From Breoghania corrubedonensis (GTDB lineage Bacteria; Pseudomonadota; Alphaproteobacteria; Rhizobiales; Stappiaceae): a DNA stretch of 64,000 bases. Position numbers and translations under genes: made by a program. Position 1 is the first letter of the stretch, and every line of letters begins with the position of its first letter. Below the pieces are notes generated by a model. The model searched no databases, was not told where the DNA came from, and saw nothing but the letters and a program-made list of their open reading frames with translations. The stretch lies in contig NZ_QAYG01000001.1 in assembly GCF_003053845.1 (NCBI RefSeq), forward strand, positions 812,078 to 876,077. Direction: 5' to 3'. Of this stretch, positions 9,073-17,318 are shown in pieces.

Positions 9073-9612
9073 TCAGCGGCCATCACCGGGTTCGCCGTGA
9101 TCCTGCGCATAGGCTGTCAGGCCCTTTCGCAGCCGCTCAAGACCCGCTTTCAACGCCACCAGTTCCGCAAGCCCCATTCCCGTCGCTTCGAAAACACAGG
9201 CGGGAATTCCGCCCGCCGCATCACGCAAGGCATGCCCCTTTTCGGTGAGGCTCACACGGACGACGCGTTCGTCCCTGGTGTCCCGGCGCCTGACGAGAAG
9301 GCCCGCCGTTTCCAACCGCTTCACCAGAGGCGTCAGGGTGGAAGATTCCAGCCCGAGCGCGCCTCCCAGGCTGCCGATCGTGCGATCGTCCCCTTCCCAC
9401 AGCGCGGCCATCACCAGAAATTGGGGATAGGTCAGGCCAAGCTCGTCGAGCAGAGGCTTGTAGACACGATTGAAGGCGTGACCGGTCGCGTAGACGGAAA
9501 AGCAGAGGAAGTTGTCCAGCCGCAGCAGATCCGCCGACGAGGGCTCGGAACTCGCATCCGGCGCCGGCGTTTTCGTGGCGCACTCTGTCGCCGTCTTGTC
9601 GTGTCTTGTCAT
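9073..9612 (-). CDS. ohrR: OhrR, organic-hydroperoxide-sensing MarR-family repressor
   Basis: A 179-residue MarR-family winged-helix protein. The motif LRLDNFLCFSVYATGHAF carries the reactive cysteine (C37 from the chosen start) that OhrR oxidises to sense organic hydroperoxides. LGLTYPQFLVMAALWE and the wing LVRRRDTRDERVVRVSLTEKG are also typical. Start taken at 9612 (MTRHDKTA). An upstream in-frame start at 9690 would extend through the operator region. It is transcribed divergently from ohr, its classical partner, and the operators between them are visible. The N-terminal 30 residues are longer than in Xanthomonas OhrR and low-complexity. Confidence 0.92.
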   Translation of the reverse strand: MTRHDKTATECATKTPAPDASSEPSSADLLRLDNFLCFSVYATGHAFNRVYKPLLDELGLTYPQFLVMAALWEGDDRTIGSLGGALGLESSTLTPLVKRLETAGLLVRRRDTRDERVVRVSLTEKGHALRDAAGGIPACVFEATGMGLAELVALKAGLERLRKGLTAYAQDHGEPGDGR

Positions 9613-9637
9613 AATGGCCTCACCTTCCCACCCTAGA

Positions 9638-9721
9638 TAAATCGCGCACGATTTAATCGCAAGGCTTGACAAAAATCGAAAACGGTCCATTTACATCGTA
9701 CACGATCTAATCGTGAACGAT
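9638..9721. promoter_or_regulatory. ohrR-ohr divergent promoter region with three OhrR-like operators
   Basis: An 18-base near-perfect palindrome, TAAATCGCGCACGATTTA, at 9638-9655 lies just upstream of ohrR. A second cluster at 9695-9721 has ATCGTACACGAT and ATCGTGAACGAT in tandem, giving CACGAT-cta-ATCGTG at 9701-9715. A TTGACA -35 element (9666-9671) with a weak -10 around 9689-9695 points towards ohr, so the second cluster overlaps the start region of the ohr promoter. This layout fits repression of both genes by OhrR. Confidence 0.75.
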
Positions 9722-9826
9722 TTTTTAAGCCAGAAATCAAATACCTCACTCGCACGAGCGGGGAACCGGAAACTCTACAACCGGGCTCGCCCGTATGCGC
9801 CCGGTTCGACAGGAAAGGACAACGTC

Positions 9827-10255
9827 ATGTCGCTGAACGTAATGTACCGCACCGCATCCAAAGCCACCGGTGGCCGCGATGGTTCCGCAAAAAGCCTGGA
9901 TGGCTCGCTCGAGGTGAAGCTCGTCACGCCGAAGGAACTTGGCGGCGCGGGTGGCGAGGGCACCAATCCCGAGCAGCTCTTTGCCACCGGCTACGCGGCC
10001 TGCTTCCTTTCGGCGCTGAAGTTGATGGCGGGACAGGCCAAGGTGAAGCTGCCGCCGGAAACCGCGATCACGGCAACTGTCGGCATCGGCCAGCGCTCTG
10101 AGGGCGGATTCGGGCTGGAAGTCGCGCTTTCGGCATCCGCCCCGGGTCTCGACAAGGCGACGCTGGAAGAACTCGTCGCAAAGGCGCACGAGGTCTGCCC
10201 CTATTCCAACGCCACACGCGGCAATATCGACGTCTCGCTCTCTGTCGTGGAGTAA
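9827..10255 (+). CDS. ohr: Organic hydroperoxide resistance protein Ohr
   Basis: A thiol-dependent peroxidase of the Ohr/OsmC fold that reduces organic (fatty-acid) hydroperoxides. The 142-residue product has both catalytic cysteines: C59 in [14 protein letters not shown] and C124 in [13 protein letters not shown], plus the conserved R17 (GGRDG) and E49 (GTNPEQLF). Start chosen at 9827 with AGGAAAGGA just upstream. An earlier in-frame start (9713) falls in the operator. It is divergent from ohrR and followed by a clear terminator. Confidence 0.96.
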   Translation: MSLNVMYRTASKATGGRDGSAKSLDGSLEVKLVTPKELGGAGGEGTNPEQLFATGYAACFLSALKLMAGQAKVKLPPETAITATVGIGQRSEGGFGLEVALSASAPGLDKATLEELVAKAHEVCPYSNATRGNIDVSLSVVE

Positions 10256-10353
10256 CGTCACCGCCCTCGCTGACCGCCCGCAATGGTCTTTCGATCCCCG
10301 CGGGCGGTTGGCAGCCGCCGCCGTCCGGCCTAGATTGTCCGCCCGCCCGCATG

Positions 10354-10384
10354 CCCGGTCCAGTCAGGACCGGGCCGTTTTCTT
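10354..10384 (+). terminator. Rho-independent terminator after ohr
   Basis: CCCGGTCC (10354-10361) pairs with GGACCGGG (10367-10374) around a 5-base loop and is followed by CCGTTTTCTT. It lies about 100 bases after the ohr stop and just before the next gene. Confidence 0.8.
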
Positions 10385-10402
10385 CGAACGACGGACAGAC
10401 AA

Positions 10403-11359
10403 ATGGCACTTCTGATTGCCGTGCACGGTTGGGACAGCGAAAGCTGGTCCTCCCGCTTCTCCAACCTTTTGCCCGGCCACGACGTCCGCTGCCACCCCGA
10501 AACGACGGGGAATCCGGCCGAAATCCGTTATCTGCTCGCCTGGAAGCCGGATAGCGACCTGCTCGCCTCACTCACCAATCTGGAAGTCATCTTCTCGCTC
10601 GGCGCCGGGGTCGATCATCTGTTGCAGACCCCCGACCTGCCGGATGTACCGATCGTGCGGATCGTCGATCCCGATCTCACCATGCGCATGAGCGAATGGA
10701 TCGTGCTGCAGGTCTTGCTGCATCATCGCAAGCACCGAACCTACCACGCGCAACAACACCAGCGGCTGTGGCAGCCCCACGACCAGCCGGCGGCAAGCGC
10801 GGTGCGGGTCGGCATCATGGGGCTCGGCGTACTGGGCAGGGATGCCGCGACACACCTGTCACGTCTCGGTTTTCAGGTCGCCGGCTGGAGCCGGTCGCCC
10901 AAGGAAATCGACGGCATCCGTTCCTTCAGCGGCGCGGACGGGCTTGACGATATGCTCAAGCGCACCGACATCCTGGTCAATCTGCTGCCGCTGACGCAGG
11001 ACACGCGCGGGCTCATCGACTACAGACTGCTCTCGAAGCTCTCCACCGACGGCAAGCGCCACCCGGGTTGCGATGCTCCGGTGCTCGTCAACGCCGGCCG
11101 TGGCGCATCGCAGGTGGAGGCAGATATCGTGCGCGCGCTCGATGACGGCACGCTGGCCGCCTGCTCTCTCGATGTTTTCGAGACCGAGCCGCTTCCCGCC
11201 CCCTCTCCTTTGTGGACGCATCCAAAGGTCTACGCGACGCCGCACGTGGCGGCCGACTCTGATCCGCAGACGCTGTCTCACTACGTGGCCGAGCGCATCC
11301 AGGCGTTCGAGGCCGGCGAAGGCCTCATCAACGTGGTCGATCGTGCGACCGGGTACTGA
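10403..11359 (+). CDS. ghrA: Glyoxylate/hydroxypyruvate reductase A-like D-2-hydroxyacid dehydrogenase
   Basis: A 318-residue NAD(P)-dependent 2-hydroxyacid dehydrogenase. The Rossmann motif is GIMGLGVLGRDAATHL (about residues 138-153). Catalytic residues are visible: R in NAGRGASQVEADI, E in DVFETEPLP and H in TPHVAADSDP. GhrA proteins reduce glyoxylate and hydroxypyruvate. The length (GhrA about 312) and the VRIVDPDLTMRMSEWIVLQVLLHHR segment fit this subfamily. It stands alone between ohr and a convergent MarR gene. Confidence 0.85.
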   Translation: MALLIAVHGWDSESWSSRFSNLLPGHDVRCHPETTGNPAEIRYLLAWKPDSDLLASLTNLEVIFSLGAGVDHLLQTPDLPDVPIVRIVDPDLTMRMSEWIVLQVLLHHRKHRTYHAQQHQRLWQPHDQPAASAVRVGIMGLGVLGRDAATHLSRLGFQVAGWSRSPKEIDGIRSFSGADGLDDMLKRTDILVNLLPLTQDTRGLIDYRLLSKLSTDGKRHPGCDAPVLVNAGRGASQVEADIVRALDDGTLAACSLDVFETEPLPAPSPLWTHPKVYATPHVAADSDPQTLSHYVAERIQAFEAGEGLINVVDRATGY

Positions 11360-11405
11360 GCGTCGCGCATGATGAAGCGATAGCCGACTTGCCAGAAGCC
11401 GCGCC

Positions 11406-11846
11406 CTATTCGGCCGCCACATTCGCGGCGCGCGCGGCTTTTTCCGCCTCGCCCAGCAGCTCCCACAGCAGGGCCAGACGCTCGCCGCCCATGGCCTTGG
11501 CGATGGCGGTCTCGGTACGGCGCCAGCCGCGCCAGGCGTCGCGGAAGACCTTGCGCCCCGCTTCGGTGACCACATGGCGCTGGAGGCGGGCGTCGTCGGC
11601 CTTTTGCACGGCCACCCAGCCAAGCCCCTCCATGCGATCGAGCGTGCGTGTCATCGTGGTCCGATCGGTGCCAAGCCGTTTGGCCAGGGCACTGATGCCC
11701 AACCCGCCGAGCCGCTCAAGTTCCGCGAAGACCGCGAACTGGACGATCGAGACGCCGGTATCGGCCAGCGCCGCCTCGTAGAGACGCGACAGACGGCGGT
11801 CGGCCCGGCGCAGGCGATAGCAGGTGCAGTTGAGATCGTCGCTCAT
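11406..11846 (-). CDS. MarR-family transcriptional regulator
   Basis: A 146-residue winged-helix protein: DTGVSIVQFAVFAELERLGG, recognition helix ISALAKRLGTDRTTMTRTLDRMEGLGWV and wing KADDARLQRHVVTEAG. Two cysteines close together near the N terminus (LNCTCYRLR) could make it redox- or metal-responsive; in many MarR proteins of this branch the NCTCxxLR segment is conserved. Start taken at 11846; 11861 (five codons earlier) is possible but overlaps the operator-like motif. It is divergent from a PaaI-type thioesterase, its likely target. Confidence 0.85.
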   Translation of the reverse strand: MSDDLNCTCYRLRRADRRLSRLYEAALADTGVSIVQFAVFAELERLGGLGISALAKRLGTDRTTMTRTLDRMEGLGWVAVQKADDARLQRHVVTEAGRKVFRDAWRGWRRTETAIAKAMGGERLALLWELLGEAEKAARAANVAAE

Positions 11847-11862
11847 CGCGAAGTGGCCCATT

Positions 11863-11940
11863 TATGTGCCGTTACACATGGACACTAGACGCACCTGGAA
11901 GAACAGGCAAGAATGACAAGATAGGGTGTAACAGCACATA
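11863..11940. promoter_or_regulatory. Paired 15-base operator motifs between MarR gene and thioesterase gene
   Basis: The motif GTGTAACRGCACATA occurs twice in opposite orientations: reverse strand at 11863-11877 and forward strand at 11926-11940. They match at 14 of 15 bases. One lies at the start of the marR gene and the other just before the thioesterase ribosome binding site, so one regulator could repress both directions. Confidence 0.6.
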
Positions 11941-11956
11941 ATTGGGAGGAATGCAG

Positions 11957-12442
11957 ATGAACAAGCCCGCAGAAATGCAGTACGGCGTGGTGTCGCGCGC
12001 GGAGTGCGAAGGGATGAGCGGGCTGGAGATCCTCCGGGCGATGATCGATCGCCGCTTTCCCGCCCCGCCGATCACCCGCACCATGGCCTTCGATCTAAGG
12101 CAAGTGGAGGAGGGATACGCCCTCTTTGCCGGGCAGCCGAGCTTCGATTTCTACAACCCGCTTGGCACCGTGCATGGTGGCTGGCTGGCCACATTGCTCG
12201 ATTCCGCGCTCGGCTGCGCGGTCCAGACCACCCTCAATCCGGGGGAAAGCTATACGACACTGGAATTCAAGGTGAACTGCACCCGCCCGGTTTTCGACAC
12301 AACCGGAGAACTCCTTTGCGAGGGCAAGACCGTCCATCGCGGCAAGCGCACGGCAACGGCGGAGGCGACCCTCAAGGACAGCGACGGTCGTCTTTACGCG
12401 CACGCCAGCGAGACTTGCATGCTCTTCCCCGCAACCACGTAA
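11957..12442 (+). CDS. PaaI-family hotdog thioesterase
   Basis: A 161-residue hotdog-fold protein of the PaaI/YigI group, expected to hydrolyse an acyl-CoA thioester (often aromatic). The signature YNPLGTVHGGWLATLLDSALGCAVQT contains the HGG turn and the catalytic Asp. TLEFKVNCTRPV and the strand GKRTATAEATLKD complete the fold. The start at 11957 has the ribosome binding site GGGAGGA 6 bases upstream. ATG 11951 and TTG 11942 are too close to, or inside, that site. Control by the divergent MarR suggests induction by an aromatic or lipophilic compound. Confidence 0.88.
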   Translation: MNKPAEMQYGVVSRAECEGMSGLEILRAMIDRRFPAPPITRTMAFDLRQVEEGYALFAGQPSFDFYNPLGTVHGGWLATLLDSALGCAVQTTLNPGESYTTLEFKVNCTRPVFDTTGELLCEGKTVHRGKRTATAEATLKDSDGRLYAHASETCMLFPATT

Positions 12443-12608
12443 CAGCGCAGGCCCGGCGGGACTTTTCGCGATCCGACCACGGCACTTGTGTCACCTCGCC
12501 CTTGCCGGGGCAGCATTTTGCTGTCCGGGCGTATCACCTTGCGCCGGTTTGCCAAAGTGGCTTATCTGAACGCCGCTGTCCCGTTGGGGCAACGTCTGGA
12601 GGGGTGTC

Positions 12609-15437
12609 TTGGAAACTGCAATCACGCTGATCGGTCTTGCTCTACTCGCCATCGTCGTTGCGGCGCTACTGGGCTTTGTCGCCTGGCTGCGGACCGCCGA
12701 CCTGGGCCGGCGGGTGATGCAACTCGAAAGCGATATCGCCTCCCTTCGCAGGTCGCAAGTGCCGCCAGCGCGCGCCGAGGGCAGCGCCGCATCCAGCCAT
12801 GCGCGCGAGGAGCCGTCCGCGGAAAAGCAGAAACCGAACGAAGAACCCGACACCGGTTCGGCTTCGGTTTCGCCTGCCTCCCCGCCGCCAACGGCCTTTC
12901 CTCCGTTCCTCGCTCCCGACAGGGCGCCTCTCACTCCGGCGGACAGGGCCCGCGCGCGGGTTCCCGCCATGGCCGCTGCGTCTGTTTCCGCACAAGATAC
13001 AGCCATGCGCGAAAACGGCACGGAGGGAAACGCAGGGGCCGGAGGTTCTTCCTTCGAGATGCGTTTTGGCGCCAACTGGACGGTCTGGATCGGCGGTCTG
13101 GCGCTCGTCCTCGGCGGCATCTTTCTCGTGCGTTATTCCATCGAGGCGGGGCTTCTGCCACCGATTGTGCGGGTTCTGGCGGGTGGCGTCTTCGCCGCGC
13201 TGCTGATCGGTCTTGGCGAATGGCGGCGACGGCGCACCGCGGAAGACGACCCGGCCGAGGCGGGCGACGCGCGCGCCTATATCCCCGGCATCCTGACGCT
13301 CGCCGGCATCACATCGGCCTTTGCCAGCGCCTATGCCGCCCACGCGCTTTACGGACTGATCGGCCCGGCCGCCGCGTTCGTGCTGCTGGGCGCTGTTGCG
13401 CTGCTCACCCTCGCCGCCTCGCTGCTGCACGGACCGGCGGTCGCCAGTGTCGGGCTTGTCGCCTCCTATGCGGTGCCGTTCCTCGTTTCCTCCGATGAGC
13501 CCGCGCTTGCGCCGGTCGTCTTCTACGGCCTGTTCGTCACGCTCGCGACCTATGCTGTCGCCCGCATCCGCCGCTGGCGCTGGCTGGCGATCGCGGGAGC
13601 CGCGTGCGCGGTCGCCTGGGCGCATGTGCTGAGCGCGCTTGGCGTGCCCGCCGATGCGGGATATCTCGCCATCTACGATATCGGCGCGCTGGCGCTGGCC
13701 GGCTTCTTCTTCGTGGTGAACCTCTATCCGCGAAATCCGGAAACCGAGGAGGTGAAGCCGGACTGGATGGTGAGCGCCATTCTCGCCGCCCATGCGCTGC
13801 CGGCTCTCTATCTCCTGCAGATCGACGCCTTCGGCACGGTATCTGTTGCCACGCTCTTCATCGTCATGGCCGCCTTGCTGGTGATGGCGAGCGAATGGCC
13901 AGCCGTTGCGGCCGGCGCCCTTGCCGCCGCTGTCCTCGGTGCTTTTGCCCATCTCACGTTCGAGGTACCAATCGCTCCGGCTTCGTTCGCGCCCGACATC
14001 GCCTCGGATCCGGTCATCGCCAGCGCGCTGCTCAATCCGCGAACAACCGCTCATCTGCATTTCGGGCTTGCGATCGGGCTGCTGCTGGGCGTCGCCGGGC
14101 TCGTCGGCACATGGCGGTCCGCCGGGCGCTGGGCATTGGCGGCGGCCGGCACGGCAGGACCGCTCGGCGTTTTCGCCGTTTCCTATCTGAGAACCGATAC
14201 GGCGGGACTGGAAACCGCCTTCGGGCTTTCCGCCCTCGCGCTCGCCGCCGCTTTCGCCGGCGTCACTGCCTTTTTCGAAACGCGGCTGCCGCGTCTTTCC
14301 TTCACCCGCGATCTCGCCGTCTCCGCCTATGCCATCGCGACCATCGCGGCACTCGTGACAGGAATGGCGATCCTGCTGCACGAAGGCTGGCTGGTGATCG
14401 GCCTCGCGCTGCTGACCAGCGGCATCGCCTGGGTGGAAACGCGCAAACCCTCGCCGGTACTGCGCTGGCTGGCGGTGGCAGTGGCGGCTGGCTGCTGCCT
14501 TTTCATCGCCGACGATCCGACCATTGCCGGCGCGGCTCTCGGCACCACGCCGATCTTCAACTGGCTGCTTTACGGCTACGGCGTGCCGACGATCGCCTTC
14601 GCCGCGACCGCGTGGCTGCTTGCCCGTCGCGACCGCGATCTTCCGCAGGCGATCTTCGAGGCGCTGACGATCGTCTTCGCACTCGCCACCGTCGCCATGC
14701 AGATCCATCACCTGATGAACGGCGGCGACATGCGCGCTTCCGCCGACACGCTGGCGGAGGGAAGCCTGCACACGCTGCTGGCGCTTGCCGCCGCGATCGG
14801 ACTTCAGAAACTTCAGGGCCGGGCCGGAGGGCGGGTCTTCGACATCGCCTCCATGCTGGCCAGCTTCGTCGGCTTTGCGATGATCGCTCTGGTGAACCTC
14901 ATCGTGCTGAACCCAATGGCGAGCGGTGAGGAGATCGGAACGAACGCACTCTTCAACGTGCTGATCCCCGCCTACCTGTTGCCAGCCGTGATGCTGGCCA
15001 CCCTCGTCTGGCAGGCGCGCGGCAAACGACCGAAGGCATATGTGACGAGCGCCGCCGTGCTGTCGCTCGTCATGCTGTTTGCCTGGGTGACGCTGGAGGT
15101 GCGCGCGCTGTTCCATCGCCCGAGGCTCGACTGGGGTCTGACCGGCGATGGGGAACTCTACACCTATTCCGCCGTGTGGCTGGTTCTCGGCATCGCGTTG
15201 CTGATCGCTGGCGTCTTCACCCGGTCCCGCTCTGTCCGGCTGGCGTCCGCCGCCGTCGTCGCTCTGGTGGTGGTCAAGGTCTTCCTCATCGACATGGGCA
15301 GCCTGACCGGCATCTGGCGCGCGGTCTCGTTCATCGGCCTCGGCTTCGTGCTGATCGGGATAGGCGCTCTCTACCAGCGGCTGCTTCGCGCCGCGCCCAA
15401 ACCGCCGCCGGAGACACGCGACGAAAAGCCTGCCTGA
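12609..15437 (+). CDS. DUF2339 family large membrane protein
   Basis: A 942-residue integral membrane protein. The N-terminal segment (residues 3-27) is a membrane anchor. Residues about 28-150 form a Pro/Ala/Glu-rich linker. From about 160 to the end there are more than 20 hydrophobic segments. The start of the membrane domain, FGANWTVWIGGLALVLGGIFLVRYSIEAGLL, is diagnostic of DUF2339 (here split: FGANWTVWIGGLALVLGG and IFLVRYSIEAGLL). The family has no firmly assigned function. The start is a TTG with a good GGAGGGG upstream at about 12599-12605. The long minus-strand open frame over the same DNA is a shadow. Confidence 0.88.
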   Translation: METAITLIGLALLAIVVAALLGFVAWLRTADLGRRVMQLESDIASLRRSQVPPARAEGSAASSHAREEPSAEKQKPNEEPDTGSASVSPASPPPTAFPPFLAPDRAPLTPADRARARVPAMAAASVSAQDTAMRENGTEGNAGAGGSSFEMRFGANWTVWIGGLALVLGGIFLVRYSIEAGLLPPIVRVLAGGVFAALLIGLGEWRRRRTAEDDPAEAGDARAYIPGILTLAGITSAFASAYAAHALYGLIGPAAAFVLLGAVALLTLAASLLHGPAVASVGLVASYAVPFLVSSDEPALAPVVFYGLFVTLATYAVARIRRWRWLAIAGAACAVAWAHVLSALGVPADAGYLAIYDIGALALAGFFFVVNLYPRNPETEEVKPDWMVSAILAAHALPALYLLQIDAFGTVSVATLFIVMAALLVMASEWPAVAAGALAAAVLGAFAHLTFEVPIAPASFAPDIASDPVIASALLNPRTTAHLHFGLAIGLLLGVAGLVGTWRSAGRWALAAAGTAGPLGVFAVSYLRTDTAGLETAFGLSALALAAAFAGVTAFFETRLPRLSFTRDLAVSAYAIATIAALVTGMAILLHEGWLVIGLALLTSGIAWVETRKPSPVLRWLAVAVAAGCCLFIADDPTIAGAALGTTPIFNWLLYGYGVPTIAFAATAWLLARRDRDLPQAIFEALTIVFALATVAMQIHHLMNGGDMRASADTLAEGSLHTLLALAAAIGLQKLQGRAGGRVFDIASMLASFVGFAMIALVNLIVLNPMASGEEIGTNALFNVLIPAYLLPAVMLATLVWQARGKRPKAYVTSAAVLSLVMLFAWVTLEVRALFHRPRLDWGLTGDGELYTYSAVWLVLGIALLIAGVFTRSRSVRLASAAVVALVVVKVFLIDMGSLTGIWRAVSFIGLGFVLIGIGALYQRLLRAAPKPPPETRDEKPA

Positions 15438-15518
15438 GCGGGCAGATTCCACTCGCCGGCCAATTCCGGATGCGCTACCCCGGAAGGCGCACCCAAATAG
15501 CCTTTCAAGAGTAACAAC

Positions 15519-16550
15519 ATGAAATCGGTTTTCTCGGAACGTCAGCTTCTGCACACGCCCTCAAAGGAACTTTCCGATGGGGAAATGCGCGCGGCGGTGG
15601 AACTGCCGGCACGCGCCGAATATGTCCGCGACCGCATTCTCGAGGTAGGGCTCGGAGACATCATCGAGCCGAGCGCCTTCGGACGCGCGCCGCTGGAGCG
15701 TGTCCACACGAAGGACTATCTCGATTTCATGGAGGGCTTTCGCGCACTGCATGAAGCCGCGGGGCGCACCGGCGAGGCGTTTCCCTTCATCTGGCCGACA
15801 CACGGGCTGCGCTCCGACGTCACCCCGCGCCATGTCGACGGGCTGCTCGGGCGCTATTCCTTCGATGCGGGCACGCCGATCGGTCCAATGAGCTGGGAAG
15901 CGGCGAAGATCAGCGCCGACACGGCGCTGACGGCGGCGAAGATGATCGCGCAAGGCGCCCCCGTCGCCTTCGCGCTCTGCCGCCCGCCGGGACACCATGC
16001 CATGACCGACCGCTTCGGCGGCTACTGTTTCCTGAACAACGCGGCGATTGCCGCGCAGTATCTGCGTGACGAGGGGGCCGAGCGCGTCACCATCCTCGAT
16101 GTCGACTACCATCACGGCAACGGCACGCAGCAGATCTTCTATGAACGCGGGGACGTGCAGTTCCTGTCGCTGCATGCCGACCCGGCTGACGAGTTCCCCT
16201 ATTTCCTCGGCTACGCCGACGAAGTCGGAGAGGGCGAGGGCGAAGGCTGCAACTTCAACTGGCCGATGCCGCTTGGCACCGACTGGTCGGGCTGGAGCGC
16301 TTCGCTGGACGAGGCCTGCGCGCGGGCCGCGTCCTTCGGCACCGACACGCTCGTCGTCTCGCTGGGGCTCGATCCGTTCGAGAACGATCCGATCTCCAAG
16401 TTCAAGCTCGTCAGCGATGACTTCATCCGTGTCGGAGAGCGCATCGCCAAGCTCGGACTGCCGACGCTGTTCGTCATGGAAGGCGGCTACGCCATCGATG
16501 CGCTGGGCGTGAACTGCGTCAACGTGCTGAGCGGGTTCGAGGGCGCCTGA
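15519..16550 (+). CDS. Histone-deacetylase-family acetylpolyamine amidohydrolase-like enzyme
   Basis: A 343-residue zinc-dependent deacetylase. The catalytic set is complete: the His pair H159-H160 (RPPGHHA), zinc ligands D196 and H198 (LDVDYHHGNG), D285 (SLGLDPFENDP) and the transition-state Tyr Y324 (EGGYAID). These positions are each one higher than those I recall for Mycoplana ramosa acetylpolyamine amidohydrolase (341 residues), so deacetylation of acetylated polyamines or similar small amines is the best guess. The next gene is a LysE-type exporter, which would fit handling of amines, but that link is inference. Confidence 0.88.
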   Translation: MKSVFSERQLLHTPSKELSDGEMRAAVELPARAEYVRDRILEVGLGDIIEPSAFGRAPLERVHTKDYLDFMEGFRALHEAAGRTGEAFPFIWPTHGLRSDVTPRHVDGLLGRYSFDAGTPIGPMSWEAAKISADTALTAAKMIAQGAPVAFALCRPPGHHAMTDRFGGYCFLNNAAIAAQYLRDEGAERVTILDVDYHHGNGTQQIFYERGDVQFLSLHADPADEFPYFLGYADEVGEGEGEGCNFNWPMPLGTDWSGWSASLDEACARAASFGTDTLVVSLGLDPFENDPISKFKLVSDDFIRVGERIAKLGLPTLFVMEGGYAIDALGVNCVNVLSGFEGA

Positions 16551-16717
16551 GGGCAGCCGCGAAGGATCCGAATACCATCCGACCCCCGGCATGGCGTCCC
16601 CGACGCCCTGCCGACAGGACATATCCGCGCGAAGGCCCGCAAACGATCTTGCGAAGCCCGTGGTTTGGGGGCATGAGGGGCCGCGCGCTGTTGCGCAGTC
16701 TTTCAAGGAAACCGGCC

Positions 16718-17317
16718 ATGTCCTGGCTCTTGTTCATCCCGGCCTGCTTCGCGCTCAACATGGCGCCGGGGCCCAACAATATCACCGCCTTCGCAACCGG
16801 AGCGCGGCTTGGCTTCTGGGCGGGGTTCCTCGCCGCGCTCGGCCGGCTACCCGCCTTCGCGTTTCTGATCGCCCTTACCGCGGTCGGCCTCGGCGCGGCC
16901 TTGGCGACCTCGGCCGTCGCCTTTTCGATCATCAAGTATGTCGGTGCCGCCTATCTCGTCTATGTGGGCATCCACATGTGGCGCGCACGCATCGATACGG
17001 CGCACCCGCACGAGGAACGCAACATTCGCGCGCTGGCGCGCCGCGACTTCCTGATCGCCATCACCAATCCCAAGGCGATCGCGATCTTCACCGCGGTCTT
17101 CCCCCAGTTTCTCGATCTTGCACAGCCGGTCGCGCCGCAGTTCCTGTGGATCGGCGGTACGTTCCTGTGCCTGGAAACGGTTGCGATCGCGATCTACGTC
17201 GCGGCCGGGAAGCTCCTGAGCGGGGTCATCAACCAGACGGCCATCGGCCGGACCCTCAACAAGGCGGTCGGCGGGTTCCTCGTCTTTTCCGGCGCTTCGC
17301 TGGTCCTGTCGCACTAG
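16718..17317 (+). CDS. LysE/RhtB-family amino-acid or metabolite exporter
   Basis: A 199-residue inner-membrane protein with about six membrane segments. The hallmark is near the N terminus: ALNMAPGPNNITAFATGARLG. ITNPKAIAIFTAVFPQFL in the middle is equally typical of RhtB/LysE transporters. Start at 16718 (MSWLLFIP) with AAGGAAA just upstream. The frame extends upstream to 16649 but that part is hydrophilic and not family-like. The substrate cannot be told from the sequence. The PhnD-like gene starts two bases after its stop codon, so the two are probably co-transcribed. Confidence 0.88.
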   Translation: MSWLLFIPACFALNMAPGPNNITAFATGARLGFWAGFLAALGRLPAFAFLIALTAVGLGAALATSAVAFSIIKYVGAAYLVYVGIHMWRARIDTAHPHEERNIRALARRDFLIAITNPKAIAIFTAVFPQFLDLAQPVAPQFLWIGGTFLCLETVAIAIYVAAGKLLSGVINQTAIGRTLNKAVGGFLVFSGASLVLSH

Positions 17318-17318
17318 G

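Noticed and set aside
12666-15554. 962-codon minus-strand open frame opposite the DUF2339 gene
   Set aside because: Composition (Arg/Gly/Gln/His-rich) is that of an antisense shadow; the plus strand has clear membrane segments and a family signature.
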